A stretch of 64,000 nt of DNA, taken from NCBI RefSeq assembly GCF_900101745.1, contig NZ_FNAD01000003.1, positions 186,001 through 250,000 of the forward strand, in the 5' to 3' direction. Below, piece after piece: positions 11,238 to 19,113 of this stretch; position 1 is the stretch's first letter, and every line of letters starts with the position of its first letter. A model generated the notes under the pieces. That model worked only from the letters and a program-made list of their open reading frames with translations. It was not told the DNA's origin and searched no databases. A program made the translations under genes and the position numbers. The DNA comes from Glycomyces harbinensis (GTDB taxonomy: Bacteria; Actinomycetota; Actinomycetes; Mycobacteriales; Micromonosporaceae).

Positions 11238-11791
11238 ACGGCATCGAATGCGCCGGCCTGGTAATGGACACGAGTTGTCTGAGACACTTCGCACTTGCCG
11301 ATCGAATCGATGTCCTCGGTGACCTGGTGAAGGGCATCCCCTGCCGTACAACCAGCGTCGTGTCCGATGAACTGCGACGGCGCATTCCTGAAGCTCCGGA
11401 GCTGCGGCGGGTCTTTGATCAGAGTTGGCTCAGTGAAGAGCGTATCGATGAGAGCCTTGAGCGACTCGGCAGCTTCGTCAGCTGGGCCGAGCGAATCGGT
11501 TCGAAAGGCGGGCACGATCTTGGTGAAGCCAGCGTTCTCGCCGTTGCGTCAGAGCTTGGATTCACCGCGGTCTTGGACGACCGCCATGCGAGATCGGTGG
11601 CTTCGGCTCACTACCGGCAAGTCCACGGCACGCTGTGGCTGCTGGCGGAAAGCTGGAGAATCGATCGGGCCACCGAAGTCCAAGTGTGCAATCTCGTGAA
11701 TGCACTCCGCGATTCAGGGATGCGGTTGCCCTGTTCAGGCGGTGATTTTTCGAAGTTCGCCAAGACGAACAAGCTCGGGCCGTGGCGGTGA
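11231..11791 (+). CDS. PIN-like nuclease domain protein, probable toxin of the HTH-ImmA pair
   Basis: A 186-residue protein beginning with the PIN-type first acidic motif (VMDTSCLRHF, D13). An acidic helix (GHDLGEASVLAVASELG) and a late aspartate motif (AVLDDRHAR) follow, the spacing seen in PIN-fold RNases and their DUF3368-like relatives. It starts at GTG 11231 inside the end of the HTH-ImmA gene, so production is coupled to the regulator. Pairs of COG2856-type HTH-peptidases with PIN-like partners have been predicted as type II toxin-antitoxin modules; that role is inferred here. A strong bidirectional hairpin follows. Confidence 0.72.
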   Translation: MVDGIECAGLVMDTSCLRHFALADRIDVLGDLVKGIPCRTTSVVSDELRRRIPEAPELRRVFDQSWLSEERIDESLERLGSFVSWAERIGSKGGHDLGEASVLAVASELGFTAVLDDRHARSVASAHYRQVHGTLWLLAESWRIDRATEVQVCNLVNALRDSGMRLPCSGGDFSKFAKTNKLGPWR

Positions 11792-11818
11792 CCGCACGAT
11801 GGCACGACAGCGACAGCG

Positions 11819-11852
11819 AACGGCCCCGGAACCGCGAGGTTCCGGGGCCGTT
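11819..11852. terminator. Bidirectional terminator with GNRA loop
   Basis: AACGGCCCCGGAACC (11819-11833) pairs perfectly with GGTTCCGGGGCCGTT (11838-11852) around a GCGA tetraloop. It lies between the rightward PIN-like gene and the leftward poly-Asp protein gene and can serve both. Confidence 0.88.
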
Positions 11853-11880
11853 CTGCTCCCCAGGTGGACGGTCTCGGTGA

Positions 11881-12429
11881 TCAGTCGTCGGCGTCGTCAT
11901 CGTCGTCGGACTGGAGCGCGGCGGCGGGCACGCCGGCGGCGCAGGTGACCTCGTAGACGAGGCCGTCGTCATCGTCATCGTCATCGTCGTCACCGGCGCC
12001 GGTGAACGCGATCGAGGCGAGCGTCCCGGGGCCCGGGTCGACGGTGCCGGTGCTCCAGCCCTGGGCGGGCACCCACCAGTCGAGGAGCACCTGGTCGCCT
12101 TCGCAGGTGGCCTGGAACGTGCCGCCGTCGCCGCCGAGGACGTGTCCGTCGGTGCCCGCGCTCGGCGCGGTCTCCAACTGGCCGGTCGGCTCCTCGGCCG
12201 CCGTGGGCGATTCGTCCGTCGAAGCGGACGTGGGCGCATCGCTCGGCGAAGCGGAGCCGGCCGCGTCGTCGCCGGTGTCCGCCAAGGCCGATTGGATGGC
12301 CTCGTCGGACATCGGCTGCTCGGGTCCCGCGAGGCTCCCGCCCTGCGCCAGTGCCACCGCGCCGACGCCCGCCGTCACCGCGACCGCGGCGGCCGCGGCC
12401 CATCCGCTCACTACCCATTTCCTCTGCAT
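11881..12429 (-). CDS. Secreted or membrane-anchored acidic protein with poly-Asp runs, unknown function
   Basis: I do not recognise this 182-residue protein as a named family. It has an N-terminal signal or anchor (residues about 8-30, WAAAAAVAVTAGVGAVALA) and a low-complexity Ser/Thr/Asp/Glu linker to about residue 90. A compact domain follows with two cysteines (FQATCEGDQVLLDWW ... YEVTCAAGV), interrupted by nine consecutive aspartates, and the tail is SDDDDDADD. It is divergent from the response-regulator gene, and triple TAAG-type boxes lie 25-51 bases upstream of its start. It is therefore probably a target of that system. The acidic runs could bind Ca2+ or basic cell-wall components (inference). 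Confidence 0.7.
   Translation of the reverse strand: MQRKWVVSGWAAAAAVAVTAGVGAVALAQGGSLAGPEQPMSDEAIQSALADTGDDAAGSASPSDAPTSASTDESPTAAEEPTGQLETAPSAGTDGHVLGGDGGTFQATCEGDQVLLDWWVPAQGWSTGTVDPGPGTLASIAFTGAGDDDDDDDDDGLVYEVTCAAGVPAAALQSDDDDDADD
11965..11991 (-). repeat. GAC/GAT trinucleotide repeat encoding nine Asp
   Basis: Nine successive GTC/ATC triplets on the plus strand encode Asp9 of the secreted acidic protein on the minus strand. Mixed codon use (GAC and GAT) argues against very recent slippage and for selected acidic character. A second, shorter Asp run lies at the C-terminus (about 11884-11910). Confidence 0.8.
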
Positions 12430-12453
12430 GCCACCAGCCTGCCCGCACCAACG

Positions 12454-12480
12454 TTAAGGCTGCGATAAGGCCGCTCTAAG
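12454..12480. promoter_or_regulatory. Triple direct repeat, predicted response-regulator binding site (copy 1)
   Basis: TTAAG (12454-12458), ATAAG (12465-12469) and CTAAG (12476-12480) recur every 11 bp, one helical turn, as expected for tandem OmpR/PhoB-type dimers. The site lies in the 113-base divergent region, 25 bases from the start of the secreted acidic protein. It is about 50 bases upstream of the TAGAGT element of the response-regulator gene. A near-identical array lies at 16042-16068. Confidence 0.7.
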
Positions 12481-12529
12481 CCTTCGCAGGTCACCGCCGC
12501 AGGGGTGGATTCGGAGCGTGTCGGCCGCA

Positions 12530-12535
12530 TAGAGT
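12530..12535 (+). promoter_or_regulatory. -10 element of the two-component operon
   Basis: TAGAGT ends 7 bases before ATG 12543, and no Shine-Dalgarno sequence is present, so the mRNA is probably leaderless. No clear -35 is seen, consistent with an activator-dependent promoter. Confidence 0.5.
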
Positions 12536-12542
12536 TCCGGCC

Positions 12543-13244
12543 ATGGCCCAACTGCTGCTGATCGAGGACGACGAGCGCGTCCGCTCCGCCCTGCTGCGGT
12601 CCCTGCGCGACCTGAACCACCAGGTCGCCTCCGCACCCGACGCGATGACCGGACTGCGCGCCGCGATCGACCACCGCCCGGACCTGGTCGTGCTCGACCT
12701 GGGCCTGCCCGACCTGGACGGGTCGCAGATGCTGCGGATGCTCCGCGGCGTCTCGGACGTGCCGGTGATCGTGGCGACCGCCCGCGACGACGAGGACGAG
12801 ATCGTGCGGGTCCTCGGCTCGGGCGCCGACGACTACGTGGTCAAGCCCTTCACCGCCAAGCAGCTCGACGCCCGCATCCAGGCGGTGCTGCGCCGCACCG
12901 GCGGCGGTGGCGGCGAGCGGGATTCGACGGTCGCGGTCGGGGCCTTGCGCATCGACCCGCGCGGACGCTCCGCCCACCTCGACGGCACCGCACTCGAGTT
13001 GAGCCCCAAGGAGTTCGATCTGCTGCACTACCTCGCCTCCCGCGCCGGCGAGGTCGTCGCGAAGCGCCAGCTGCTCACCGACGTGTGGGACCTGCCGTTC
13101 GGCGGCGCGGACAAGACCGTGGACGTGCACCTGGCGTGGCTGCGGCGTAAGCTCGGCGAGACCGCGCAGGCCCCGCGCTTCCTGCACACCGTGCGCGGCG
13201 TGGGCGTCAAACTGGTCGACCCGACCGCGGGGGACGAGCGATGA
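12543..13244 (+). CDS. OmpR/PhoB-family response regulator
   Basis: A 233-residue two-domain regulator. The receiver domain (1-115) has the acidic pair D9/D10, phospho-acceptor D52 (LVVLDLGLPD), the conserved T in VIVATARDD and K in VVKPF. The winged-helix DNA-binding domain (about 130-228) includes the ELSPKEFDLLHYLASRAGEVV and TVDVHLAWLRRKLGE blocks. It overlaps the kinase gene by ATGA. The matching 11-bp-period TAAG arrays near this locus and near the DUF4956 operon are its likely binding sites (inference from family and position). Confidence 0.95.
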   Translation: MAQLLLIEDDERVRSALLRSLRDLNHQVASAPDAMTGLRAAIDHRPDLVVLDLGLPDLDGSQMLRMLRGVSDVPVIVATARDDEDEIVRVLGSGADDYVVKPFTAKQLDARIQAVLRRTGGGGGERDSTVAVGALRIDPRGRSAHLDGTALELSPKEFDLLHYLASRAGEVVAKRQLLTDVWDLPFGGADKTVDVHLAWLRRKLGETAQAPRFLHTVRGVGVKLVDPTAGDER

Positions 13245-14500
13245 GGGCCCGTCTGACGCTCCTGGTGGGGGCCACCGCGACCCTGATCCTGTTGGCGTTC
13301 TCGATCCCCATGGCGATCCTGCTGCGCAACAGCGCCGCCCAGGAGGCCATCGCCGCCGCGGAGCTGGAGGGGCAGAACCTCACGCCGATCGTCAGCTCCG
13401 GCGACCTGGCGCGCACCGAGACCACGGTGCAGACCTTCAACGCCCAGAACGCCTACCCGGTGACCGTGTTCTGGCCCGACGGCACGGTCATCGGTGAGCC
13501 GGCCCCCCGGTCCGACGCGGTCGAGCTCGCCGCCCTCGGCCGGTCGCTGACGGCCTCCACCGCCTCCGGCCGCGAGATCCTCTACGGCATCGGCCTCCAG
13601 GACGGCACCGCCGTCGTCCGCGTCCACGTCTCCGACGAGCAGCTGACCGAGGGCGTCGCCCGCTCCTGGCTGCTGCTCGGGGTGATCGCCGTGGCGCTCC
13701 TGGCGTTCGGCCTCACGGTCGCCTCGCTGTTCGCGGGGCGGCTCCTGGTGCCGCTCAACAACCTCGCCGCGGTCTCGCACCGGCTCGCCGAAGGCGATCT
13801 GGTGGCCCGCGCCGACGCGGCCGGACCGGCCGAGCTGCGCAACGTCGGCACCGCGCTCAACACGCTCGCCGACCGGATCAAGGACCTCCTCGAGGCCGAG
13901 CGCGAGCGCGTCGCCGACCTCTCCCACCGCCTGCGGACCCCGCTGACGGTGCTGCGCCTGGAGGCCGAGGCCATGCGCGACCCCGCCGAGCGGGCGACGC
14001 TCGAACAGGCGGTGGCCGAGGTCGAGCGGTCGGTGAACCTGGCGATCGAGCACGCCCGCAACCCCGCCGAGGCTGGAGCGTGCGACGCCTCGGCCGTCGT
14101 GGCCGAACGCGTCGAGTTCTGGTCGGCGCTCGCCGAGGACACCGCCCGCGAGTGCCGGGTGCGACTGGCGCCCGGACCGCTCATGGTGCACCTGTCGGCC
14201 GCCGACCTGGCCGCGGCGATGGACTCCCTGCTCGCCAACGTCTTCGCGCACACGCCCGACGGGACCGCGTTCGAGGTCCGGTTGACGCCGCGCTACGACG
14301 GCGGCGCGATCGTGGACGTCGCCGACGAGGGACCGGGACTGCCGAACCTCGCGGTGTTCGACCGCGGCCGCAGCGAAGGCGGCTCGACCGGTCTGGGCCT
14401 GGACATCGCCAGGCGCGCCGCCGCCGCCTCGGGCGGCCAGCTGGTGTTCGGCCAGGGCCCGGGCGGCAGGGGCGCGCTCATCAGACTCGAACTGGGTTGA
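13241..14500 (+). CDS. Membrane sensor histidine kinase
   Basis: A 419-residue kinase that phosphorylates the adjacent regulator. It has an N-terminal membrane helix (about 5-27), an extracytoplasmic sensor region of some 120 residues, and a second helix (SWLLLGVIAVALLAFGLTVASLFAG). A HAMP domain is followed by the H-box (VADLSHRLRTPLTVLRLEAEA), and the HATPase domain has a degenerate N-box (SLLANVFAHTP) and the G2 motif STGLGLDIARR. The sensor domain does not match a family I can name. The stop is 78 bases from the convergent VTC gene. Confidence 0.93.
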   Translation: MRARLTLLVGATATLILLAFSIPMAILLRNSAAQEAIAAAELEGQNLTPIVSSGDLARTETTVQTFNAQNAYPVTVFWPDGTVIGEPAPRSDAVELAALGRSLTASTASGREILYGIGLQDGTAVVRVHVSDEQLTEGVARSWLLLGVIAVALLAFGLTVASLFAGRLLVPLNNLAAVSHRLAEGDLVARADAAGPAELRNVGTALNTLADRIKDLLEAERERVADLSHRLRTPLTVLRLEAEAMRDPAERATLEQAVAEVERSVNLAIEHARNPAEAGACDASAVVAERVEFWSALAEDTARECRVRLAPGPLMVHLSAADLAAAMDSLLANVFAHTPDGTAFEVRLTPRYDGGAIVDVADEGPGLPNLAVFDRGRSEGGSTGLGLDIARRAAAASGGQLVFGQGPGGRGALIRLELG

Positions 14501-14578
14501 GGGACGAGCGCCCCGGGATCATTCGGCGAACCGGTATGGTCCGCCGCATTTGACGGTCTCCGTGCCGCTACGAAACGG

Positions 14579-15361
14579 CTACGAGTCGCGGCGATCGACC
14601 CGTGCATCCGCCCCGAAGCACTCCTTGTACGCACGCGCCCAAGGGTTCGCGCCGAGCCACGGGTAGAGCGCGGCCGCGGCGAGGCAGTACTTGCTGACCG
14701 ACACCGGCCGCGCCCCGGACCGCCACAGCATCCGGTCGACCGGCCCGCCCGCCTGCGCCGACTTGACCTCGACCAGGCACACCCGCCGGGCCGCCGCCGT
14801 ACCGGTCGCCCCGGTGACCGTGAGCTCCTCGTCGCACGTGATCCGGGTGGCCGCACGCAGGTCCACGAGCGTGTGGCGGCGGTAGTCGGTGCGCAGCCGC
14901 GGGGCCATCCCGGGCGGCACGGCCATGCCGTAGGCGCTCTGGAGGGTCTCGGCGAGGAACGCGGCGGCGTCCGGTGCGAGCCGCCCGGCGTCGGCGGCCC
15001 GGTAGTCCATGCGCTGCTTCACCGTGTCCGCCCGCGCGCCTTTGAGCTTGACCTCGAAGGCGCATTCGCCGGAGTCGGCGTAGGTGCGCGAACGGACCTT
15101 GAACCGGTGCCTGCGGCCCTGGCGGTGCTGGCGGTACGTCAGCAGTCCGGGCGTGTCGAAGTAGATCGACTCGTACGCGAACCGGCGGCGCCCGTCGATT
15201 TCGAGGCAGCGCCAGTCGCCGCCGTGCGCGAGCCGTTCCCGGAAGCGCCCGTAGGCGTCGGGGGTCAGCAGGTACTTGGAGTCGACGCGGGTCTGGAGGT
15301 TCGCCGAGTCGACCACTGAGGCGAGGTCGACGGGGGCGAACAGGTCGAGTCCGGTGCGCAT
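14579..15361 (-). CDS. VTC-domain (polyphosphate polymerase-like) protein
   Basis: A 260-residue protein of the VTC/triphosphate-tunnel metalloenzyme fold. Tunnel-lining motifs are visible in order: RVDSKYLL, KVRSRTY, FEVKLKG, RTDYRRH, CLVEVKS and VSKYC. These supply the Lys/Arg/Glu set that binds phosphate chains in Vtc4-type polymerases. The start (ATG 15361) overlaps the DUF4956 stop (ATGA). In bacteria the VTC-DUF4956 pair often sits with CotH-like kinases; none is present here. Polyphosphate synthesis or binding at the membrane is inferred, not shown. Confidence 0.87.
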   Translation of the reverse strand: MRTGLDLFAPVDLASVVDSANLQTRVDSKYLLTPDAYGRFRERLAHGGDWRCLEIDGRRRFAYESIYFDTPGLLTYRQHRQGRRHRFKVRSRTYADSGECAFEVKLKGARADTVKQRMDYRAADAGRLAPDAAAFLAETLQSAYGMAVPPGMAPRLRTDYRRHTLVDLRAATRITCDEELTVTGATGTAAARRVCLVEVKSAQAGGPVDRMLWRSGARPVSVSKYCLAAAALYPWLGANPWARAYKECFGADARVDRRDS

Positions 15362-15960
15362 CAGACCCTCGCGATCGGGTAGGTGCGGTCGGGGGTCGCG
15401 GGGGCGCCGACCGGCAGCGGCTGGAAGCGGACGTCGACGGTCATGGTCTCGCGGACGTAGTCGGTGTCGACGACCTCGAACTTGCGGACCTTCGCGTCGA
15501 GGCGGCGCTCCAAGTCCTCCTTGAGGCGTGCCTCGTCGCGGTGGACGGTGTCGAGCACGATCATGCGGTGCCGGGCCCGGTTCGCCAGGCGCGGATGGTC
15601 GGCCACGTACATCGTCAGCACCAGGAGCACGCTGAGGCCGATCATGACCGCCGGCCGCGACGACCCGATGCCGTTGATGAGGCCGAGCGCGAGCGCCGTG
15701 AAGTAGTAGCCGACGTCGCGCTGCGAGATCTGGTCGGACCGCAGGCGCAGGATCGACAGGACCCCGAAGAGCCCGAACGCGAGGCCGAGGCTCACCTGCT
15801 GGGAGAGCATGAGCGCCGAGACGGCGAACACGCCCACGTTCAGCGCCACGTAGCCGAGCGCCAGGTCGGTGCGGTGGTGGCGCCGGTAGTAGATGGCGCA
15901 CGCGAGCACGGTGATCGCGAACAGGTTGACGGGCAAGGCGAGTGCGAGCGCGAGACTCAA
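15361..15960 (-). CDS. DUF4956 membrane protein
   Basis: A 199-residue protein with four or so hydrophobic segments in its first 110 residues and a conserved loop (LFGVLSILRLRSDQISQRDVGYYFTALALG) diagnostic of DUF4956. A soluble alpha/beta domain of about 75 residues follows. It starts at TTG 15960 with a good GAGGAGG site. It is first in a two-gene unit with the VTC protein and is preceded by triple TAAG boxes and a TACGGT -10, suggesting control by the nearby two-component system. It probably forms the membrane partner of the VTC domain. Confidence 0.88.
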   Translation of the reverse strand: MSLALALALPVNLFAITVLACAIYYRRHHRTDLALGYVALNVGVFAVSALMLSQQVSLGLAFGLFGVLSILRLRSDQISQRDVGYYFTALALGLINGIGSSRPAVMIGLSVLLVLTMYVADHPRLANRARHRMIVLDTVHRDEARLKEDLERRLDAKVRKFEVVDTDYVRETMTVDVRFQPLPVGAPATPDRTYPIARV

Positions 15961-16023
15961 CGGGTCCTCCTCGGGAAGCGGATGCGGGTCCGCCGACGCG
16001 CGGGCCGCGGCGGCATGTGGAGA

Positions 16024-16068
16024 ACCGTATTCGCGCGGAGGTTAAGGCACCGATAAGCCGTGAATAAA
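16024..16068 (-). promoter_or_regulatory. Triple direct repeat plus -10 ahead of the DUF4956-VTC operon (copy 2)
   Basis: TTAAG (16042-16046), ATAAG (16053-16057) and ATAAA (16064-16068) recur every 11 bp. Over its first 16 bases the array matches the one at 12454 except for two positions. On the minus strand the last box is followed after 12 bases by TACGGT (16029-16024). The same 12-base spacing separates the boxes from a CAGGCT hexamer before the secreted acidic protein gene. Confidence 0.68.
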
Positions 16069-16130
16069 GGCCGGACAATCGGTGAACGGACGATGTATCC
16101 GATTGCGGCCCTTCGCGGAACCGACCGGTC

Positions 16131-17036
16131 TCAGATGCCGCGGCCGCGCCGGTGCAGCGCCGCCATCACGGCGGGGACCCCGACGATGCCCGCCGCGGCC
16201 GCGGCGGCGACCGCCGCCCGCGGCTCGCCCGGGTTGGCCTTCGTGGCCCGCAGCGCCCACCGCAGCGCCTCCTTGCGGTCCCCGATCGCCGCGTGCCAGC
16301 ACGCGATCTGCCCGTACACGCGCGCGGCGCCGTCGGGGACGCCGTGGATCTCCGGGTGGCGGTCGAGTATCCACCGCAGCGAGGAGATCTTGGTGTCCCA
16401 ACGGGTCTCGAAGTGCGATCCGGCCCAGTTCACGAGCGCGTACGGCACGTCGACATGCGCGATGGGGCGGCGCCGCGAGGCACGCAGCAGCATGTCCCAG
16501 TCCTCGTTCTGGCTCCCCGGCGCGTCCTCGGCGACGAGTCCGAGCCCGCCCAGCAGCGCCGAGCGGCGGAACAGGAACGTCGAGGAGTGCAGCATCATCA
16601 TGCGCGACCTGAGCAGGTCCACATGGCGCACCATCGTCTTCTGCGCCAGCCGCGGATTGCGCCGGCCGCGGTAGTCCACCTCGATCGCGGTGGTGCACAG
16701 TTCCGCCTCGGTGCCCAGGGCCGTGACCTGCGCGGCGAGCTTCCCCGGCAGCCATTCGTCGTCGTCGTCCAGGAACGCCACCAGGTCCGTCTCCAGGCCC
16801 GTGATCCCGGTGTTGCGGGCGCCGGCGAGACCGGGCGTGCGGTCGTTCTTGACCACCCGCACGGGACGCTTCCCGTCCGAGGCCACCTCCTCGTCGGGCT
16901 TGGCGCGGTCGTAGACCACGATCACCTCGAGGTCGCCGGGGTAGAACTGCGTCAGCACCGACCGCAGCGCCGCCCGCATCTGCTGCGGCCGGTCATGGGT
17001 CGGGATCACGACGCCGACGGAGGGCCAGTCAGTCAC
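16131..17036 (-). CDS. Family 2 glycosyltransferase
   Basis: A 301-residue GT-A fold enzyme. The N-terminus has the nucleotide-sugar binding segment (VGVVIPTHDRPQQMRAALRSVL), GLAGARNTGI, and the metal-binding FLDDDDEW motif near residue 93. The C-terminal 80 or so residues are Ala-rich with a TPR-like stretch (GDRKEALRWALRATKANPGE). Start GTG 17036 overlaps the upstream sulfotransferase by 8 bases, so the two are co-transcribed. The sugar is unknown; the context is exopolysaccharide synthesis. Confidence 0.9.
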   Translation of the reverse strand: MTDWPSVGVVIPTHDRPQQMRAALRSVLTQFYPGDLEVIVVYDRAKPDEEVASDGKRPVRVVKNDRTPGLAGARNTGITGLETDLVAFLDDDDEWLPGKLAAQVTALGTEAELCTTAIEVDYRGRRNPRLAQKTMVRHVDLLRSRMMMLHSSTFLFRRSALLGGLGLVAEDAPGSQNEDWDMLLRASRRRPIAHVDVPYALVNWAGSHFETRWDTKISSLRWILDRHPEIHGVPDGAARVYGQIACWHAAIGDRKEALRWALRATKANPGEPRAAVAAAAAAGIVGVPAVMAALHRRGRGI

Positions 17037-18048
17037 GGACGCTCACCTCTTCGCGTGCGGGCTCGCCCGCCGCGGCCTCCTCCTCGTCGAGGTAGCCGTA
17101 GCGGCCGAGCAGGGGACGGGTCAGGGTCGAGACCATCCGCCGGGTCCCGTCAGGCAGGTCCTCGGTCCAGGCCTCGTCGGGCCGGATCGGGATGCGCCCC
17201 ACGGTGAACCGCATCGGATTGCCCGCCGCCGAGTGGCTCGGGCCCAGGTCGGCCCAGCCGTCGCCGATGAAGTTGAAGTCCGACTCGACCAGGTCGAGCC
17301 CGCAGAACCGCGCCAGCGAGGCGATGACCCTGCGCGGGCGCTGGATGATCCGCTCGTAGCGGACCCGGCGCACCGGCACGCCCCGGCGCGCGAGCAGGCC
17401 GAACGCGGCGTTCTGCGCGTTCCACAGCATCGCGGCCTTCGCGGGGGAGTAGCGGGTCATCTGGTCGCCCGAAGGGGACTCGGGGCGGCGCACCTGCTTG
17501 GTCCACGAGTACGCGACGCCGCGCGAGTCGCGCACCACGTGCATGATCCGCAGGTCGATCTTCGGCGACCAGCGCAGGCAGTACGCCAGCGAGGCGTGCT
17601 TGGAGGAGTCGACCACGACCTGCGCCCGGGTGTCCTTCGCCGCGGCGGTGTAGATCTTCTCGAAGTACTCGGCGTACTCGGTCACCAGCTGGTGCTGGGC
17701 CGGGGCGAGCTTCTTCGAGGCGAGCGCGGGGATGTGCCGGGTGCGGTCCACGGTGGCCTTGAGGGCGTTGAGGCGCTCGACGTCCACGTCCTCCCAGGAC
17801 CCGAAGGCGCGCCGGCCGATCCGCTGCCAGAACTCGCAGTGCGAGAACGTCGCCCCGCACGCGCACATCTCGTTGCCGACCAGGTCCCGCTCCCACAGGT
17901 GGGTGATCTCGCCGAGGGGCACCACGCCCGGGAGCTGGCCGAGGAGGCGCTCCAGGAGCGTGGTGCCGCTGCGGCCCAGTCCTCCGATGAAGACCACCTT
18001 CACGCGGTTCTCGGACTGCTCGGCCGTATCGGCGATCTTCACGCTCAC
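17029..18048 (-). CDS. Sulfotransferase family protein
   Basis: A 339-residue PAPS-dependent sulfotransferase-like protein. The 5'-phosphosulfate loop is GLGRSGTTLLERLL near residue 25, and the 3'-phosphate segment is HVVRDSRGVAYSWTKQ. A central cluster (NEMCACGATFSHCEFW) carries four cysteines. I chose GTG 18048 because a GAGGG lies just upstream and the PAPS loop then falls at the usual distance; upstream codons encode Arg/Pro-rich sequence. A second sulfotransferase lies at 21759-22784. It is divergent from the GT26 gene across a 215-base spacer. Confidence 0.87.
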   Translation of the reverse strand: MSVKIADTAEQSENRVKVVFIGGLGRSGTTLLERLLGQLPGVVPLGEITHLWERDLVGNEMCACGATFSHCEFWQRIGRRAFGSWEDVDVERLNALKATVDRTRHIPALASKKLAPAQHQLVTEYAEYFEKIYTAAAKDTRAQVVVDSSKHASLAYCLRWSPKIDLRIMHVVRDSRGVAYSWTKQVRRPESPSGDQMTRYSPAKAAMLWNAQNAAFGLLARRGVPVRRVRYERIIQRPRRVIASLARFCGLDLVESDFNFIGDGWADLGPSHSAAGNPMRFTVGRIPIRPDEAWTEDLPDGTRRMVSTLTRPLLGRYGYLDEEEAAAGEPAREEVSVRD

Positions 18049-18263
18049 TGCACCCTCGCTCACCCTCGGACGGTCGGGGCCCCGGCGGCGCCCCGACTGC
18101 GCGGGGAGGCGCGGCCGGCCGGGACCGGGGCCGCAGGCCGAGGTTTCCTCGGCATCCCGCACATGCCCTCTGTTGATCCGTATAACGACTCGAGGTGGGG
18201 TGGGGGACACGCCCTGTGGTGAAAAAACCCGGAAAAACGCGCCCGGCCGCTTAGCGTCTTGGC

Positions 18264-19076
18264 ATGGAGCGCTTGGGTCCTTCCCGCACGAACCGCGCCG
18301 ACGGTTCTCCCGCCGCCCGCATCCGCTTGGGCGGCATCGGCATCGACCCCCTCACGCAGGAGGGCGCGGTGCGGCGGGTGCTCGAAGCGCTCGAGAGCGG
18401 GCGCGGCGGCCAGATCGTCACCCCGAACGTCGACATCCTCGCCGCCGCCCGCAGGAGCCGCGAACTGCGCACGATCGTCGAGGCCTCGGACCTGGTGGTC
18501 GCCGACGGCGCGCCCCTCGTGTGGGCCTCCAGGATCGCCCGGACCCCCCTGCCCGAGCGCGTCGCGGGCTCCGACCTGGTCTGGAGCCTCTCCGCGGCGG
18601 CCGCCGAGCGCGGCCTGCGCATCGCGCTCCTGGGCGGCACCCCCGACGGCGCGACGCGCCCGACCGAGCGGGCCGCCGAGATCCTCGAGGCCCGCTACCC
18701 GGGACTGAAGATCGCCGGCGCCTGGTGCCCGCCCATGGGCTTCGACCGGGACGCCTACCAGTGGCGGGCCCTGGTCGAACGCGTCGAGGCCGCCGCGCCC
18801 GACCTGGTGTACGTGGGCCTCGGCTTCCCCAAGCAGGAGCACGTGACGGTCCGCCTGCGCGCGGCCGCCCCGAAAGCCTGGTTCCTCGGCTGCGGCGCGA
18901 GCATCGACTTCATCGCCGGATACCGCCGCCGCGCACCGAAATGGATGCAGCGCACCGGCACCGAATGGCTGTTCCGGATGCTCTCCGAACCCCGCCGGCT
19001 CGCCCGGCGCTACCTCAGGGACGACGTGCCCGAAGCCCTCCGGCTCCTCGCCGAGGCCTACCGCCGACGTCGGTGA
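18264..19076 (+). CDS. WecG/TagA/CpsF-family glycosyltransferase (GT26)
   Basis: A 270-residue GT26 enzyme, the family that adds ManNAcA, ManNAc or similar sugars to a lipid-linked acceptor. Diagnostic motifs are present in order: VTPNVDIL, VVADGAPLVW, LLGGTPDG, VGLGFPKQE, GCGASIDFIAG and the C-terminal APKWMQRTGTEWLFRMLSEPRRLARRY block. A TAGCGT hexamer ends 6 bases before ATG 18264, so the transcript may be leaderless. It is the only exopolysaccharide gene reading rightward within the cluster. Confidence 0.93.
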   Translation: MERLGPSRTNRADGSPAARIRLGGIGIDPLTQEGAVRRVLEALESGRGGQIVTPNVDILAAARRSRELRTIVEASDLVVADGAPLVWASRIARTPLPERVAGSDLVWSLSAAAAERGLRIALLGGTPDGATRPTERAAEILEARYPGLKIAGAWCPPMGFDRDAYQWRALVERVEAAAPDLVYVGLGFPKQEHVTVRLRAAAPKAWFLGCGASIDFIAGYRRRAPKWMQRTGTEWLFRMLSEPRRLARRYLRDDVPEALRLLAEAYRRRR

Positions 19077-19085
19077 TCTCATCGC

Positions 19086-19113
19086 GGTATCCTTGATGGT
19101 ATACTTTTGGTAT
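19086..19113 (+). promoter_or_regulatory. Promoter and operator of the MazEF-like module
   Basis: A consensus -10 TATACT (19100-19105) ends 6 bases before ATG 19112, so the message is probably leaderless. Three GGTAT elements (19086, 19098, 19109) at 11-12-bp spacing and a GTATAC palindrome (19099-19104) cover the -10. That is the expected layout for autorepression by the antitoxin. Confidence 0.6.
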
